From positions 299,394-363,393 of the forward strand of contig JALRME010000015.1 in assembly GCA_026120035.1 (NCBI GenBank): DNA of 64,000 bases. The letters run 5' to 3'. Position 1 is the stretch's first letter; every line of letters begins with the position of its first letter. This DNA comes from Coleophoma eucalyptorum. Its lineage: Eukaryota; Ascomycota; Leotiomycetes; Helotiales; Dermateaceae. The notes below the pieces were generated by a model, which did no database searches, had not been told where the DNA came from, and was given only the letters and a program-made list of their open reading frames with translations. Positions 38,098 through 50,402 of this stretch are shown here, one piece after another. The position numbers and the translations under genes are program-made.

Positions 38098-39668
38098 ATG
38101 GGTGACATTCCAGTATTTCCACAGCTGCAACGGCCTGAAGGAGCCAGACTAAATGTTCGCTTCCCACCATTTATTATTGAAAGACACATCTAACATTGTC
38201 AAAGATCATAATAGTCGGCGCTGGTCTCGGGGGTCTCGGAGCAGCTATCAGTCTCCTGCTAGCAGGCCACAACGTGAAGATTTATGAATCAGCCACACGC
38301 ATCGATGAGATCGGAGCTGGCATACAGGTGCTACCCAATGCCTCCAAGATCCTCACCCACTGGGGACTTCGTCAAAAGCTCGAGACCCACAGTTGTTCCC
38401 CGACGCAATGCAATCTCATCAACTGGCATGGCGAGCAACTGACGTTTATGTCCTTCACTGATGCTAGCAAAGAGTATGGGTCACCGTTTTGGGACTTTCA
38501 TAGAAGTGACTTGCATCGTGTGCTATATGAGCGAGTGCTAGAACTTGGTGGGACCGTCGAGGTGAAATCGAGGGTTATCGATTGTGTCGTTGATTCTAAA
38601 GCTGAAAGTGCAACCATCGAACTAGCTTCTGGAGCCAAACATTCTGCGGATCTGGTCATCGGTGCTGATGGGATTCGGTCCAAGATGCGTGAGATCCTCG
38701 TCGGCCATCCTGTCCCTCCTACACCCACAGGTGATCTTGCTTATAGGCTGTTGCTGGATACCAAGGAACTGATGCACGATGTCGATCTTCGGCAGTTTGT
38801 CGAACAGGAACAAGTCACGTACTGGATGGGTCCTGGGATTCATGTTGTCGTGTACTTGATCCGGAATGCTGGGTTGTTAAACATGGTTTTGTTAGTGCCG
38901 GACGATATGCCCGAGGGCGCTACAACGATGGAAGGGGATATCGAGGAGATGAAGGCGTTGTTCAAGGGTTGGGATCCCAGGTACTTTCTATCCGGAAGTT
39001 TCTTTGTGTTGAATAGCTCACTAACCTGGTGACAGGATCGGAAAATTACTTAACCTTTGCAAGGAGGTTCAGAAGTGGAAGCTCTGTATTCAGCATGAGT
39101 TGGCTCAGTGGACCCATCCGCAAGGCCATTTCACTCTCTTAGGAGATGCAGTTCATGCTACCCTTCCATATCTAGCTTCAGGGTACATTTAACCATGCAT
39201 CCAAGAGTTATCTCACTAATATCACGATAGGGCAGGGATGTCTCTCGAAGATGGATGCATTTTAGGCCTCTGTCTTTCGCCTCCTCGTCTTCCAGCAAAC
39301 CGGAAGCCTAGCGCAGCAGAACTCAACTATGCACTACAGAAATATGAAGAGTGTAGGAAACCACGAACGTCTCGAATTGTAGCCAGAGGTAGCCACCAAG
39401 GATATCTATATCACCTTGATGATGGACCAGAACAAGTGAAGAGGGATCAGGAGTTGAGGAGAAAGCCCACAAAAGAAGGCGAGGCGCTGGTTTGGAGGGA
39501 TCCTGGGGTTGCCCCTTGGTTGTTAGGATTTAATGTGCTGAAAGATGTGAGTAATTCTTATCTCTTCGCCATGTGTTCGTTTCTTGGCCAGTTTTTGGCG
39601 ACTTTTGTTAATTTTTCTGTTGGTAGATTGACAAATATTGGTCGCTTAGTACCACAGCTCGATTGTAG
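38098..39668 (+). CDS. FAD-dependent monooxygenase (salicylate hydroxylase-like)
   Basis: NAD(P)H/FAD aromatic hydroxylase family, cytosolic. Proposed exons 38098..38112, 38205..38980, 39036..39182, 39231..39546, 39627..39668 (431 aa). The body is secure: IIIVGAGLGGLGAAISLLLAG (FAD fold; GxGxxG), the conserved DG motif VIGADGIRSKMRE and the second FAD motif LLGDAVHATLPYLASGAGMSLEDG. The start is not. In the body frame a TGA at 38178-38180 precedes the Rossmann fold and no ATG follows it; the only start-like codon is TTG at 38196. A branch-like CTAAC and CAAAG acceptor at 38204 fit an intron from 38113 and give MGDIP before the fold. Alternatively the ATG has mutated to TTG. The short C-terminal exon (IDKYWSLSTTARL) fits the family. 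Confidence 0.8.
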
Positions 39669-40437
39669 ATGTGGTATTCATTATTGACACATCTTGCACG
39701 TGAATCTAGGCTTCCTCTTTCAGGAGATATGATAGCGAGCAGAATCAACATACTTGAATTTCTCCTAAGTTTTCGTTGCAGTAGAATCAAGATAGTTCAG
39801 TTACGACTCACTCAATAGATCCCTCCGTAGCGTTGAAACATATTTTGCGATATTCTGTGAGGAATATTTGAAATCCAGTTTAGTTTTAGTAGTGACTATA
39901 CCTACGTATCTTCAATATAGCATGGCTTGGTAGGTCAGTATACGGCCAACACTCTATATAGTTGGATCAATTTCAATCATTGGAACCTTCATTGCTTGCT
40001 ACACAAATCTGCACAAAGTTCTTAATTAACAAGACACACTGAAGTATAGAGCTCTCTATCAAGCTTCAAGCCACGAGGATGATGACAACAGCAGTCACGC
40101 CATTCGCTTATGCATAAGATAGCATCAGCGCACGAGAATGCGACACTGCAGTATCTACTACCTTATCGTTGTCCCTATTACACATCTCCCACTCTTCGCA
40201 GCTTATTTCCGGGCGTGTTTGAGATCAAGTGAGTAGTTTTCGTACCTTACCAAGAGTTCATGGGGTAAATGCCCACTTTCAAATGCTTATCAAGGCCATG
40301 GGTTTGACTTGCTCTTTCTTGATATATAACTGATGCTGCAAAGGTGATAAGGGAATATAGGACTGCACCTCCCTACCAAACGCTGTAACTGCGAATTTTG
40401 GTGCTTCTTATAAAGTTGTAAACTGATTCTTGACAAA
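39669..40437. other. Intergenic
   Basis: AT-rich; contains the P450 promoter with TATATAAC at 40323-40330. No gene. Confidence 0.5.
40323..40330 (+). promoter_or_regulatory. TATA box of the P450 gene
   Basis: TATATAAC 108 nt before the P450 start codon. Confidence 0.5.
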
Positions 40438-42361
40438 ATGGGCATCCTGAATCTCAATGCGATTGATATCGCAAGCCCCCTAGCACTCAGTGTTGCTGTG
40501 CTTGCTACCATTTCGTCTATCATAGTAAGGATTCATATTGAGGGCTCTTTAAGCAACATTCTAACTCGAGCATCCTCAGGTATACTATGTTTTGCCATAT
40601 ATGCGAGATCCCCAAAAGCTGAATCAGATCCCCGGGCCAGTTGTGGCACGCTATTCTCACTTTTGGACACTATTTTATGCCAGGTCAGCAAGCCCATCCG
40701 TTTCCCAACCTCAATAACTTGAGATTCAATATGATTGAGGTTTTCTTTTCAGGAACCATAAGCTTTCGTACGCCGTACACGATGCGCATGCTAAATATGG
40801 AGACTTTGTGCGTCTGTCACCAGACCACATCAGCATCTCTCATCCAGACAGTATCAGAGTACAAAACAGCCATTCCGTAGATTTACCCGTCAATGAAAAC
40901 TGATACAAAACAGGACATACTAGGCCATGGTAACGGGTTCCTGAAATCCGAGTTCTACTATGCATTCGACAACATCGAGCAGGGAATCTTCACGACTCGT
41001 GACCGGGCTAAACACAGTCGGAAGAGAAAATACGTGAGCCATATGTTCAGCCCAAAAGCTATGGTGAATTTCGAACCGTATATCACACAAGCGTTGTTGA
41101 TCTTAGGCAAGCAGATGGATAATTTAATCTCTGATGGGAAGGCTGGCGAGTATGATGCACTAGGTGAGAGTGATGAGGCGGTAAGAAAGAGACAAAGGAA
41201 GGGTGAAGCTGCATTTGATGCGGCCATGTGGTCAGCATTTCTGGCCTTTGATATCATTGGTGACCTGGTGAGTAAAAATTCATATTTGTCAGGTATTGAA
41301 CTGAGCTTTTTTCCATAGGCATTCGGTGCTCCCTTTGGTTTCACAGCCGCGGGTTATGATTCAGCTGGTGGCATTAAGAAATTACGCGACCGTGGCGAGT
41401 GGTGCGCAACGGTTGGCCAGATGCCATGGATAAAAAGTAAGATATCTTGTCTCAGCTGCGGGTTTACTGCTGATACTTTGTAGCGTGGACACCTTACTTC
41501 TTCTTTGACCAATTCTTTGTAAAGGGTCTCCGAGCAGCACAAGCATTGGGTCGCATCGGTATAGCGGCCGTTGATAAGCGTCGAAAGTCACAGGTCAATC
41601 CTAACAGGAAAGATATCTTATACTACCTGTTATCCGCCAAGGACCCAGACACAGGGGATAAATTACCAGACAGTGAAGTCAATGCAGAAGCTCTCACCCA
41701 ACTTATTGCTGGGAGCGACACTACAGGAAACACCATTACGCATGTCATTGATATGTTGATCCGGCATCCCGATAAACTGAAGAAATTGCAGGCTGAACTC
41801 GATGAGGTGTTTCCAGACCCACTGCCAAGTGATTTTGTCGCTACATTTCTTGAGTGCAAAGATCTTCCATACACGAACGGAGTCCTGTACGAGACATTGA
41901 GACTACGCACAACGGTTTCGGTGGGCCTTCCTCGAGTTGTTGCCAAAGGGGGCGCGGAAGTGTGCGGACATTTTTTCGAGCAAGGTACCGTTCTTTCTAC
42001 GCCAACTTACACGACCCATCGTGATCGCCGCGTATGGGGCGACAATGCACTGGATTTCGTACCCGAAAGATGGATCGGCGACCAGAGATTTGAGCTAGAG
42101 AAGGCATTTCTGGGATTTAGCTATGGGCCAAGAGCGTGCATTGGAAGAAATGTAAGATTTTCCAGTACCCGTCGTTATTAAAAAATTAAGCGTTGGCTAA
42201 TTTATAACTAGGTTGCGTTCATGGAACTTAAGAAGACGGTAGCAACGTTGTTCCGCCGCTTCGAATACAGACATGTCTATCCGGAACACGAGACTTTTAT
42301 CCGAGAAGGTTTTCATCTGAAGTGCCAGGAGCTCCCAGTCTTCATTTCGAAGAGAGCTTAG
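40438..42361 (+). CDS. Cytochrome P450, benzoate 4-monooxygenase-like (CYP53-like)
   Basis: ER-anchored heme monooxygenase. Seven exons: 40438..40524, 40580..40683, 40753..40858, 40914..41267, 41319..41436, 41484..42151, 42212..42361; 528 aa. N-terminal anchor (SPLALSVAVLATISSII), then the Pro-rich hinge NQIPGPVVAR. I-helix AGSDTTGNT, K-helix ETLR, PERW region and heme loop FSYGPRACIG with Cys475 as heme ligand are all intact. Segments such as TRDRAKHSRKRKYVSHMFS and FDIIGDLAFGAPFGF recall CYP53 benzoate para-hydroxylases; this assignment is from memory of the family. Introns are 47-69 nt. It follows a salicylate-hydroxylase-like gene in the same direction, which supports an aromatic substrate. 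Confidence 0.9.
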
Positions 42362-43664
42362 AATATTCCCGGATGGCCGGCGATGAGGCCGCCTAACGGC
42401 TCCATATCTCTCCAATGCAACATCTAATTGTTATACGTGGCAATGTGCACCTTTCGAATTTAAACTCCCCTCTGTTTACAATGAATGGGGTTTCGGACTC
42501 GGTTGTGGCCGTCAATCCTTGTAGGTGGGCACAAATCATTAAGTAAATGTATGTAACACTGTATACGGAGTACATGAGCTCAGATCAGTGACTTCGGGCG
42601 TGCCAGGGTCAAGGTATGCTGCGGTACCGTGACTCCGTGACCATAGATGCGATAGGACCATTTGCTATTGTATACGAACCCACTGTCCCGAGTATGCCGA
42701 GAAGTGCAATAGCGCTGAAGACCGAATGTGGTTGAAAAAATGACATGTTGCAAGCTCATAGCTTCAACAAACTCTGCTTGCCTCAATAATTAAAATGAAA
42801 GGGCTTTTGAGAGAAGAAAGTACAATCATCCCATGTCAACGACCTCAGAGCTTCGCCATGTACAGACATGTACTCGTATATGACTGTCTGCATGACCATG
42901 GCGGGAATGGCTCGCTAAGCCGACCGAAATTCCCCCAGTTTGCGCGAGTGGACCAGGTGTAGCGAGCAAAGCAGCAGAGAGGAGAGTGAGAGTCATGCCA
43001 GACAGGGCTGCTTCCTGTCATAAGCCCACGCGGAAGCATGTTGTAGCTACCCCACACCACCTTTGTTATTCCTGTCTTACCTTTTTCTAGAAATCAATAT
43101 TGCAACTTCTGGCGTTGCATCCCGTGTCTTCTCAACTCAAGCTGCAAGATTTCGGTCTCGCTTGCCAAAGCTCTAGATTTCACCAGCATTCCCCGCGCCC
43201 ACATCACAGACCTCGGCTTCCCCGCGCTTTTGAAGCCATCATAGTGTGTAAGCTTCCATCTTGTGCCTGTGAAAGTGTTCGCTGATCGTAAGCCCAATCC
43301 CCAATAAGTACGAGATTGACATGGCTGCAGGCACGTTCCTAGAACGGGATTTATCGTCCGGAGTCTTGCATCATTAGCAACAATCCTTTTGCTTTTGTTC
43401 TTCCAACCGAAATGCTCCCATTCGTGGGCCCACTTACTGAGTTACCCATTCGGGCTAATTCCAGAGGCGGCTTAGACAAGGTGGGCTTGAGTTGTCGTAT
43501 CCTTGTTGATGATGCCCTAAGCGCTTGACCTCAGCTGCGGTACATATAGATAACTGCGACTTCCTACGTCTAGTCAAAGTACCTTCTGGATCTCATCCCG
43601 TTGAACCTTTATCGCATATAGCAGCGAGGCGGAAGTAGAGAATATTTGGAGCTGTACTTTCGTG
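42362..43664. other. Intergenic, 1.3 kb
   Basis: Promoter region of the carboxylesterase. Short frames on both strands carry no recognisable motif. Confidence 0.5.
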
Positions 43665-45673
43665 ATGCGCTTCCCCAAGGCTGTTGCAGCAGTCGTTGCC
43701 GTTGCTGTGACTGGCAGTGAAGCTTCGCCTACTTATTCGTCTGTTTCTCCAGCATCAGTGTCGGGGTCAGCTGCATCCGCTTTACCGACTGTCGACCTGG
43801 GTTATGCGCTACACAAGGCCACTGTCAATGTACGTGACATTCCAAATTGATTCTAAAGACTATTGTAGAAGAACAAGAGATGAAGAGTGTTGTTGAGGCT
43901 CGATTTGAATATCCCTCTGAAGGCAACCTTTTTTCATTGCTCGCTCGGGTACCTTAAGAGCACTTACTTAGCCGTCATCATTAGGAGTTATTCTGTACAA
44001 CTACTAACTATATTATAGACGACGGGATCTTACTACAACTTCAGCAATATTGCTTACGCTGAACCACCATTGGGCGATTTGCGTTTCAGAGAGCCCATTC
44101 CACCCCAAACTCGCAACCGGACTGTAAATGATGGCCAACAAACCCGGATATGCGCGCAATCAAATCCAGCTTGGGAGCTTATTGAAGCGCAGTTTCTTAC
44201 TGGAACTAACGTCTCTACCTTGGCAGCTGAAGAAGCAGCCAGCAGTTCATCATTGAACCTGTCGAGCGTCCCAACGCCTGGCCCAACTGAGAATGAAGAC
44301 TGTCTATTATTAGATGTAATCGTACCAGAAGCTATTTACGGTAGTACCTATGGAAAATCGGCACGTTTGAATTCAACTTGTGATGATTGCTCTGGTGGTA
44401 AGATGCCTTGCCCGTATTTTTTTTTTACTGAAACTAACTGGCCTATAAAGCACCCGTTCTTGTATGGATCTACGGAGGTGGTTATACTTCCGGTTCCAAA
44501 GGAGGTAATGATCCGGCTGGCCTCATTGCTGCAAGTCAAACACGTGGTTCCAATGGCATCATTTTTATCGCTATCAATTACCGACTCGGTATGTTTGGAT
44601 GGCTTTCCGGCCCAACATTTCAAGAAGATGGCACGGCAAACGCAGGATTATACGACCAGCGACTAGCTCTGAGGTGGATTCGGGATAACGTGCATCTTTT
44701 TGGAGGCGACCCCAAGAGGGTTACGGTCATGGGTGAAAGTGCTGGTGGTGGCAGTATCGAGCATCAGATCACTGCGTTTGGTGGCTCGAAGGGCAAGGCA
44801 CCTTTCCAGCAGGCAATCCTGCAAAGTGCTGCTTTCCAGCCGTACCCCAGTCCCTCTCAGCAGGACGACATTTTCAATTCAACTTTGAGCTACGCATCTC
44901 TTATCGCCAACACTAGTATCACAACACTATCAGAGCTTCGAGTTTTGCCAAGCTCAGCACTTCAAATTGTCAACAAGATTGTCGTTGGACTTTCAGCATA
45001 CGGTACGTTCACATATGGGCCCGTCGTCGATGGGGTGATCGCTCCCTCCTTGCCCGGCGAACTTCTCCTTAGTGGCCAATACGATAAATCAGTGAGCTTG
45101 ATGGTTGGCCACAACAGTGACGAGCCAACCTTCTTCACCTCGCCCTTCATCAGCAACACAACAACCTTTGACGAGTTCGTGGCCACATCTGTCCCAGCAG
45201 CTTCAGCCGAGGTCCTCTCATACATTACGGACGTCCTTTACCCACCCGTCTTCGACGGCTCCCAGTCATACACCAGCGAATATGGCCGCGCCAAAAGCGT
45301 CATCGACGACAGCAGTTTCTCCTGCAATTCACGCTATCTCGCTGCAGCATTCAGCAACAACACCTGGGGTTACTACTTCGCGGTGCCGCCCGGATGGCAC
45401 GCCGAAGATATAGCGTACACATTCTTCAACGGCGATACAACTACCCTAGACGACGGACTTCCCGTCCAAGCCGCCGTTGCCAAGACCTTGCAGAGTTACA
45501 TCACCATGTTCACGAAGTACGGAAATCCGAACGGCAACGGAACGCCATTCTTCCCGGTCTACGGCGCGAATAGTTCGTCCCTGGTGCTGAATATCACGAA
45601 TACCGGAACGCTGCAGAAGGATACTGTTGCCAATTCGAGATGCGACTGGTGGCAGAAGGGATTATTTTACTGA
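43665..45673 (+). CDS. Secreted carboxylesterase/lipase, type B
   Basis: Extracellular alpha/beta-hydrolase. Exons 43665..43829, 44019..44397, 44451..45673; 588 aa. Signal peptide MRFPKAVAAVVAVAVTGSEA; the GTG-ATG doublet makes 43665 the start. Landmarks: AYAEPPLGDLRF, ENEDCLLLDV, VWIYGGGY (oxyanion), NYRLGMFGWL and nucleophile Ser278 in GESAGGGS. The acid probably lies near GHNSDEPTFF and His498 in GWHAEDIAYTF. Ser/Thr-rich stretches and many N-glycosylation sequons fit secretion. Introns 189 and 53 nt; the first has a textbook CTAAC branch. Possible roles are cleavage of phenolic or fatty esters; the aromatic hydroxylases next to it make a feruloyl/benzoyl ester substrate conceivable. Confidence 0.93.
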
Positions 45674-46658
45674 TGACTGTTCATGGTTGGAATATACGGA
45701 ATGAGGCAATAGTACATGCCTGACTTATCATAGATTACATTCCTTCATCTTAATGATAATGCATATTACGCTCTTTACCTTAATTACACTCTATGTGTGT
45801 GTCTATGTGTCTAAATACATGAGAATTCAAGACAAAGAAAAGGAAATCTCCAGCCCTTTCTCTAGCTATTGAAATGACGTTGAAAAGGCAAGTAAGCGAG
45901 GGTGGTTCGTATGGCCAAGGTATCTATTTAGCGACGACCAGAGTATTAAGACCGAGCGTATTTAAATTTTCATGTGATTAGAGTTTTAGTACCAAACTAC
46001 CCAGAATCTATTGGCTACAGATTCTATGGCCATTGAGCAGGTCAAGTCACATGGTGATTACTTAGCAACAAGTCTCTAATCATAGTTCAGAATTACGTTG
46101 GAACCACAAGCTATATCACTTTTCATTCAGACAGAAATTAGAGAAGTCATCAAAGGTTCAAAAAAATCTGAGGAATTTTTGACCTTCGCTGGGAATATCA
46201 ATCGATAGATCTCTTCCACTATGTACAATAGATTTTGTGCACACCAAGTTAGAAAGAATTCATCCTCTTTGCTTGTAGATATATGTTAGAGAGATGGTGG
46301 TAGTAGCGGCAACAGTGGCATCACGAGATATCAGCTCTAGGTTATAACCTATGATGAATATTGCAAGATAATTATAGAATATAAAAAGCCATATAGCATC
46401 ATTATATAGTATAGACAACAAGTGGGAACAAGGAGCGTAGACCAAAATAGATAGTAATAAGTTTTTATTCAAAAGAAGGAACGCTATAACTCCCCCATAA
46501 ACAATAACCTGAAGTAATTAAGGATTTTCTTGTAAGTATACTACGGAATCGAAGTGTAGTTAATCGAAGTGTAGTTACAACAGAGAAGTGCTTCTACAGG
46601 CGACTAGGTAGTCTTAGTACAAAAAGGACAAATGATTTATATACCGTACTCGCGGCAA
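45674..46658. other. Intergenic, AT-rich
   Basis: Lies between the convergent esterase and UstYa-like genes. Holds a 15-bp direct repeat at 46547-46576. No gene. Confidence 0.5.
46547..46576. repeat. 15-bp direct tandem duplication
   Basis: AATCGAAGTGTAGTT occurs twice head to tail with no mismatch. Confidence 0.85.
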
Positions 46659-47715
46659 TTAATCATCGATTTCTAAGACTGTCCGCACACCATCCTTGAT
46701 TTGTCCTGAAAGGTTTAGTTAGTTATAGAAAAGAAAAATACAATGTGATGAAGCCGCTTACCTTCTAAGTATTTTGTAACTTGGCTATAGTCCTTGCATA
46801 CTAAGAGATTATTAGTACCATGCCCTGCCGCACACGAGAAGGGAATATATCTCACCATGCTGACCACTCCAACCTCCATCCTGCGGGCCTAAATCGTCTG
46901 AATCATTTGGGCCGTGGGCTTCGAGCGAGAGATCTGCAGCGCACATGACGGCTTGGCGCAGGTAATCGATACAGTGAAGGAAGTGGGTATTATAATCGTG
47001 CGGAAGATGGTTGGTGATATTAGTCATGACGCCAGAATAAACTTTGCCCATCATATACTGCCAGGTCATTAGCTACTAGAAGAGAAATTATGGCAAGCAC
47101 AGGACTCACTAGGCAATGTAGTTGATGGGTCATGGAAGTTGTGAAGAATGTATCTGTGGTGGGAGGACGTCCCGCATTAGCTATTTCAAAGTTAGCACTC
47201 CTAACTCAAGCAAATGTATAAAAACTTGGAAACCATACTTGGCAATAGAGCATTCCATTTTGCGAGAGTCTTGTCCGTAAAGAAATCGGTCATATTAACA
47301 GGAGCGAACTCCATGTCAGCTTCCCACTTCACCACCTTCGTGTCGACTGCGTTTGTATTAGTCCTCTATATATCCGCGAACAAGATTGGCATGGCGACAA
47401 ACATTTGACACTGGCTCCTGTGTAATCCCCGCCCACTTGCCATGTGGCTGTTTGCGACTTCTTCAATTGCTGTTGTAGAGCCAGTACTAGTCCCAGAATG
47501 ACCAGCAGTAAGATGGTGTCGATGAGCCCACGATATGACCAAAAAGCTCTCGCGATTCTATTCCCATTCGACCTTCTTCCTGTCTCGAGATCCGGCGAGC
47601 GCCATTGCTTCTCGTCGCTCCTCAACGAGTCGCCAAAGTCAGTGTTGGACAGCAGCTCCTCCTCATCGTCCGTGATTGTCGACAATGACTCTGTACGTTC
47701 TGTAGAGTTCCTCAT
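46659..47715 (-). CDS. UstYa-like (DUF3328) membrane-anchored oxidase
   Basis: Family of copper-type oxidases/cyclases and chlorinases first seen in ustiloxin and related peptide pathways. Six exons: complement(46659..46705, 46762..46800, 46856..47057, 47110..47180, 47239..47346, 47403..47715); 259 aa; all phases agree. An acidic cytosolic N-terminus of about 65 residues precedes one TM segment (LIDTILLLVILGLVLAL). The lumenal part has GDYTGASVKFDTKVVKWEAD and FAPVNMTDFFTD. Both HxxHC motifs are intact: HQLHC at 159-163 and HFLHC at 189-193. Introns 52-58 nt. The start was set at ATG 47715 because the longer frame begins only with TTG. No repeat-type precursor peptide gene was recognised nearby, so its substrate is open. 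Confidence 0.9.
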
Positions 47716-50402
47716 GGTGCGAAGGAGGATGTATTGAAAATGGGCGTTGATTAAAACAAAGTGATGAGGTTCAAAGTCCAAGAAAGAGCTCGAGGTTAGG
47801 AAAGTCCATGTGCTACGGGAAGGTCGAAGCGGCGCTAGCAGTGATTCGATGCATTGCCTGTTGCACGACGTTCCATTTCTGCGGGGGTTCTTGGGACGAA
47901 GTAAGAGGTGCTATGGTCGCTTAGCAGCAGCCTGGCTCCTGGGGCTCGGGGTCATTCTGGTCAAACCAACCCGATTCTCCTAACCATCGCCAACAATTCA
48001 ACGCGTTCCTTCTCCAACACTCACCGTGCTTCTCAAGTTATTGCTACAAAAATGCGGTATCGTGTTTCTACAAAGTAACCAGTGATCTGAACTTCCAATG
48101 CCTTTATGAAGTTAATCATTGGGTTAGAGATTTTGCCGAATGCTTGTAGAGGCGTTTCATCTTTGTTTTAGCGCTATGACATTTTGAAGCGGTTAGGTTG
48201 AGATGGATGGGTGCTGTCATTGTCAACCCTGGCCTCAAACGACCTAGGGCGGGCAATCCCGAGAAACTGTTGTCCCGCTGTACGATTACTGTATTATCCT
48301 ATTTTAGAATGTGATGGCTACGGTAGTAGAGATGGTTGGGATTATTTACCAATAGCAATACTTCGCATGTGGTTGATTCTTTCGCAGCATAGAAATTCCA
48401 TAACTTTATACCAGGAATCGCCAATTAAATACGTCCAGACCAAAGGAGATTACAGAATTGGTGGGCATTGTCAAGTCATGTAAGAGAGTTTATATCAAGA
48501 TGATGAGGAACAGGTGGAAAATTAAGCTTGCATGCCAAGATAGAACCATAGATGGCGACGGTCAGCCGTAGGGTAAGACTGGAATTGACCTGCTGCTAGG
48601 AGCATGGTCTCTGTCTTTGCTGTGGTACCACGCTCGTAGTCGGGGAGCGTTGATTCGCGTTGCTGTTTGGCCTTCTCTAGTCCTCTATAAGGAGGAAGGG
48701 AGAACTTGATCAATAGTCACGAAAAGTATGGCAATGGCACTTGCTTCAAATTATACCCTGGTGGGATTTCTGGGGGCTTAAGGCTTGGCCAGAAACCATG
48801 CGGTTGAGGACTGGTGATCCGTCTTACATCTAATGCTGTGCGTCCTCGACGACTAGTTTACCTTGCGGTAACTGTTTCTGGATAGCTCAAAACCCGTCCC
48901 GGCAAGAGTTATAATCCTATTTTCGGCCTAGATGGATTGAGATCTCGAATGAGCCCAGGAGAGGATGCAGAAAGCCAGATTTATGCTTACTTAGGTCTGG
49001 ATAAGACCGCCCATCGGAAATTTGTCCTAGGAAAATGTAATCTTCATAGCTGACCAGACATCCTCTGACTAAGAGCTGGCTGTAAGAAGTGGAATATAAG
49101 TGAAGAGTCCAGCCGGCATGGCGAATCTAGAGGAATTGGGATGCCATATAGGAAGAATGCCATAAGCAGAATAGCGAGTGATATTAGAGAAATTTGAGCT
49201 CTTTTTAAAACAGTGGCCCGGATTTTAGACTTAAAGTTAGGCATATTATATATGTACGGCTGTTGTGAGAAAGGAGGGGATTTAGAAGAGGGTGATAGCT
49301 TGGTGACTTGTAAGTAGAGCTGTGTTCCGACCTAGCGCACCTTTTACGCATTTAGTCAGGTGAAGTATTTCCAAGCACTCCCACCTACTGCTTCAGTCAG
49401 ATCGTCTCATTCTTTGGGTTCTTCCATAGAAAGCAACAAGATCTCCAAGATCGCAAAACATAAAAGAGATTCCGTGCTTCCCCTACTAAACCTGGTTATG
49501 TCGCGTGCATTCACACGACTCTCCCACTTTCCTAAACAAGCAGGAGCCAAGAAACGCAGTGAGGCCATAAATAACAAAAGGGTCACCGGCTCCACAACCC
49601 AAAAGCAAGAATCTCAAGCCTCCGACCACGCAAAAAGCCACTAGCCAACCACAATCCCAAATGCCGACCTTGACCTCTCGGTAAATGTCCACACGAGTCG
49701 ATGATTCCCCCAATCACGATACAAACGTCCCCGGGACCTACTCGAGGTGCGTGTGGCCGGTACGTATAAATTGAAAAGTATAAATTAAACCACAAGTGCC
49801 TCCTCCATACGGCTCTTCTTTCCCGGGCTTGCGCCAATGCAGATCTGGATGAGGCAGGTTCAGACAACGCCATGCCGACACGATGAATGATAAGCTTCCT
49901 TGGAAGTGATATCCAGCTGCTTGAACTGTGTCAACCATCCAGTAATTAATGATATCAAGCTGGGAAGCATTTCTTTTGATTGCTTGTTTCTTCTTGGCGG
50001 GCTGTGGTCCATGGGTTGATAGATAAGTACCGGAGTCCTGTTCTTGGCAGCAGAGCTCGCTAGGTGAATGGTGCAGATGGCGACAGATAAGATGGGGCGA
50101 TAGGTATCTCGTACCAGATCTCGATTGGGTAGGTGATTCTGCTCAGGTACAGGAGGGGAATCTTAACCGTGGACCTGGTCGCTATGTAGATATGATGGAA
50201 AGTGGAAGGCGGCAGGCTAAAGAACTGGGGGCGTTAACAGCCTATGCCACAAGGATGAACTGATAGACATGTAAACAAATGAATACATATATGATCTGCA
50301 GCCCTCCAAATCCATTCCGCTCCTCATTCTTGTTTCTTTACTCGACCTCCATTGTGATTCCGGCCTCACTCTTTTCTGGGAGAGCCCAAGAAATCGCGCG
50401 TC
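47716..50402. other. Intergenic, 2.7 kb, with a possible unrecognised gene
   Basis: No recognised gene. Coding-like blocks on the minus strand lie at 48522-49244 (separate entry). The last 300 nt are the sedolisin promoter. Confidence 0.45.
48522..49244 (-). pseudogene. Possible small multi-exon gene or relic, unrecognised
   Basis: Minus-strand coding-like blocks. The first starts with ATG at 49244 (MPNFKSKIRATVLKRAQ) and has one TM segment (LISLAILLMAFFLYGIPI). A middle block reads RRITSPQPHGFWPSLKPP and then IPPGYNLKQVPLPYF (about 48722-48820). The last exon-like block (48522-48713) reads GLEKAKQQRESTLPDYERG and ends WFYLGMQA then stop. Good donors and acceptors exist (GTAAGC near 48992, CTCCTTATAG near 48685), but I could not join all blocks without a stop. 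Either an intron structure I missed or a decayed gene. Family unknown. Confidence 0.35.
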
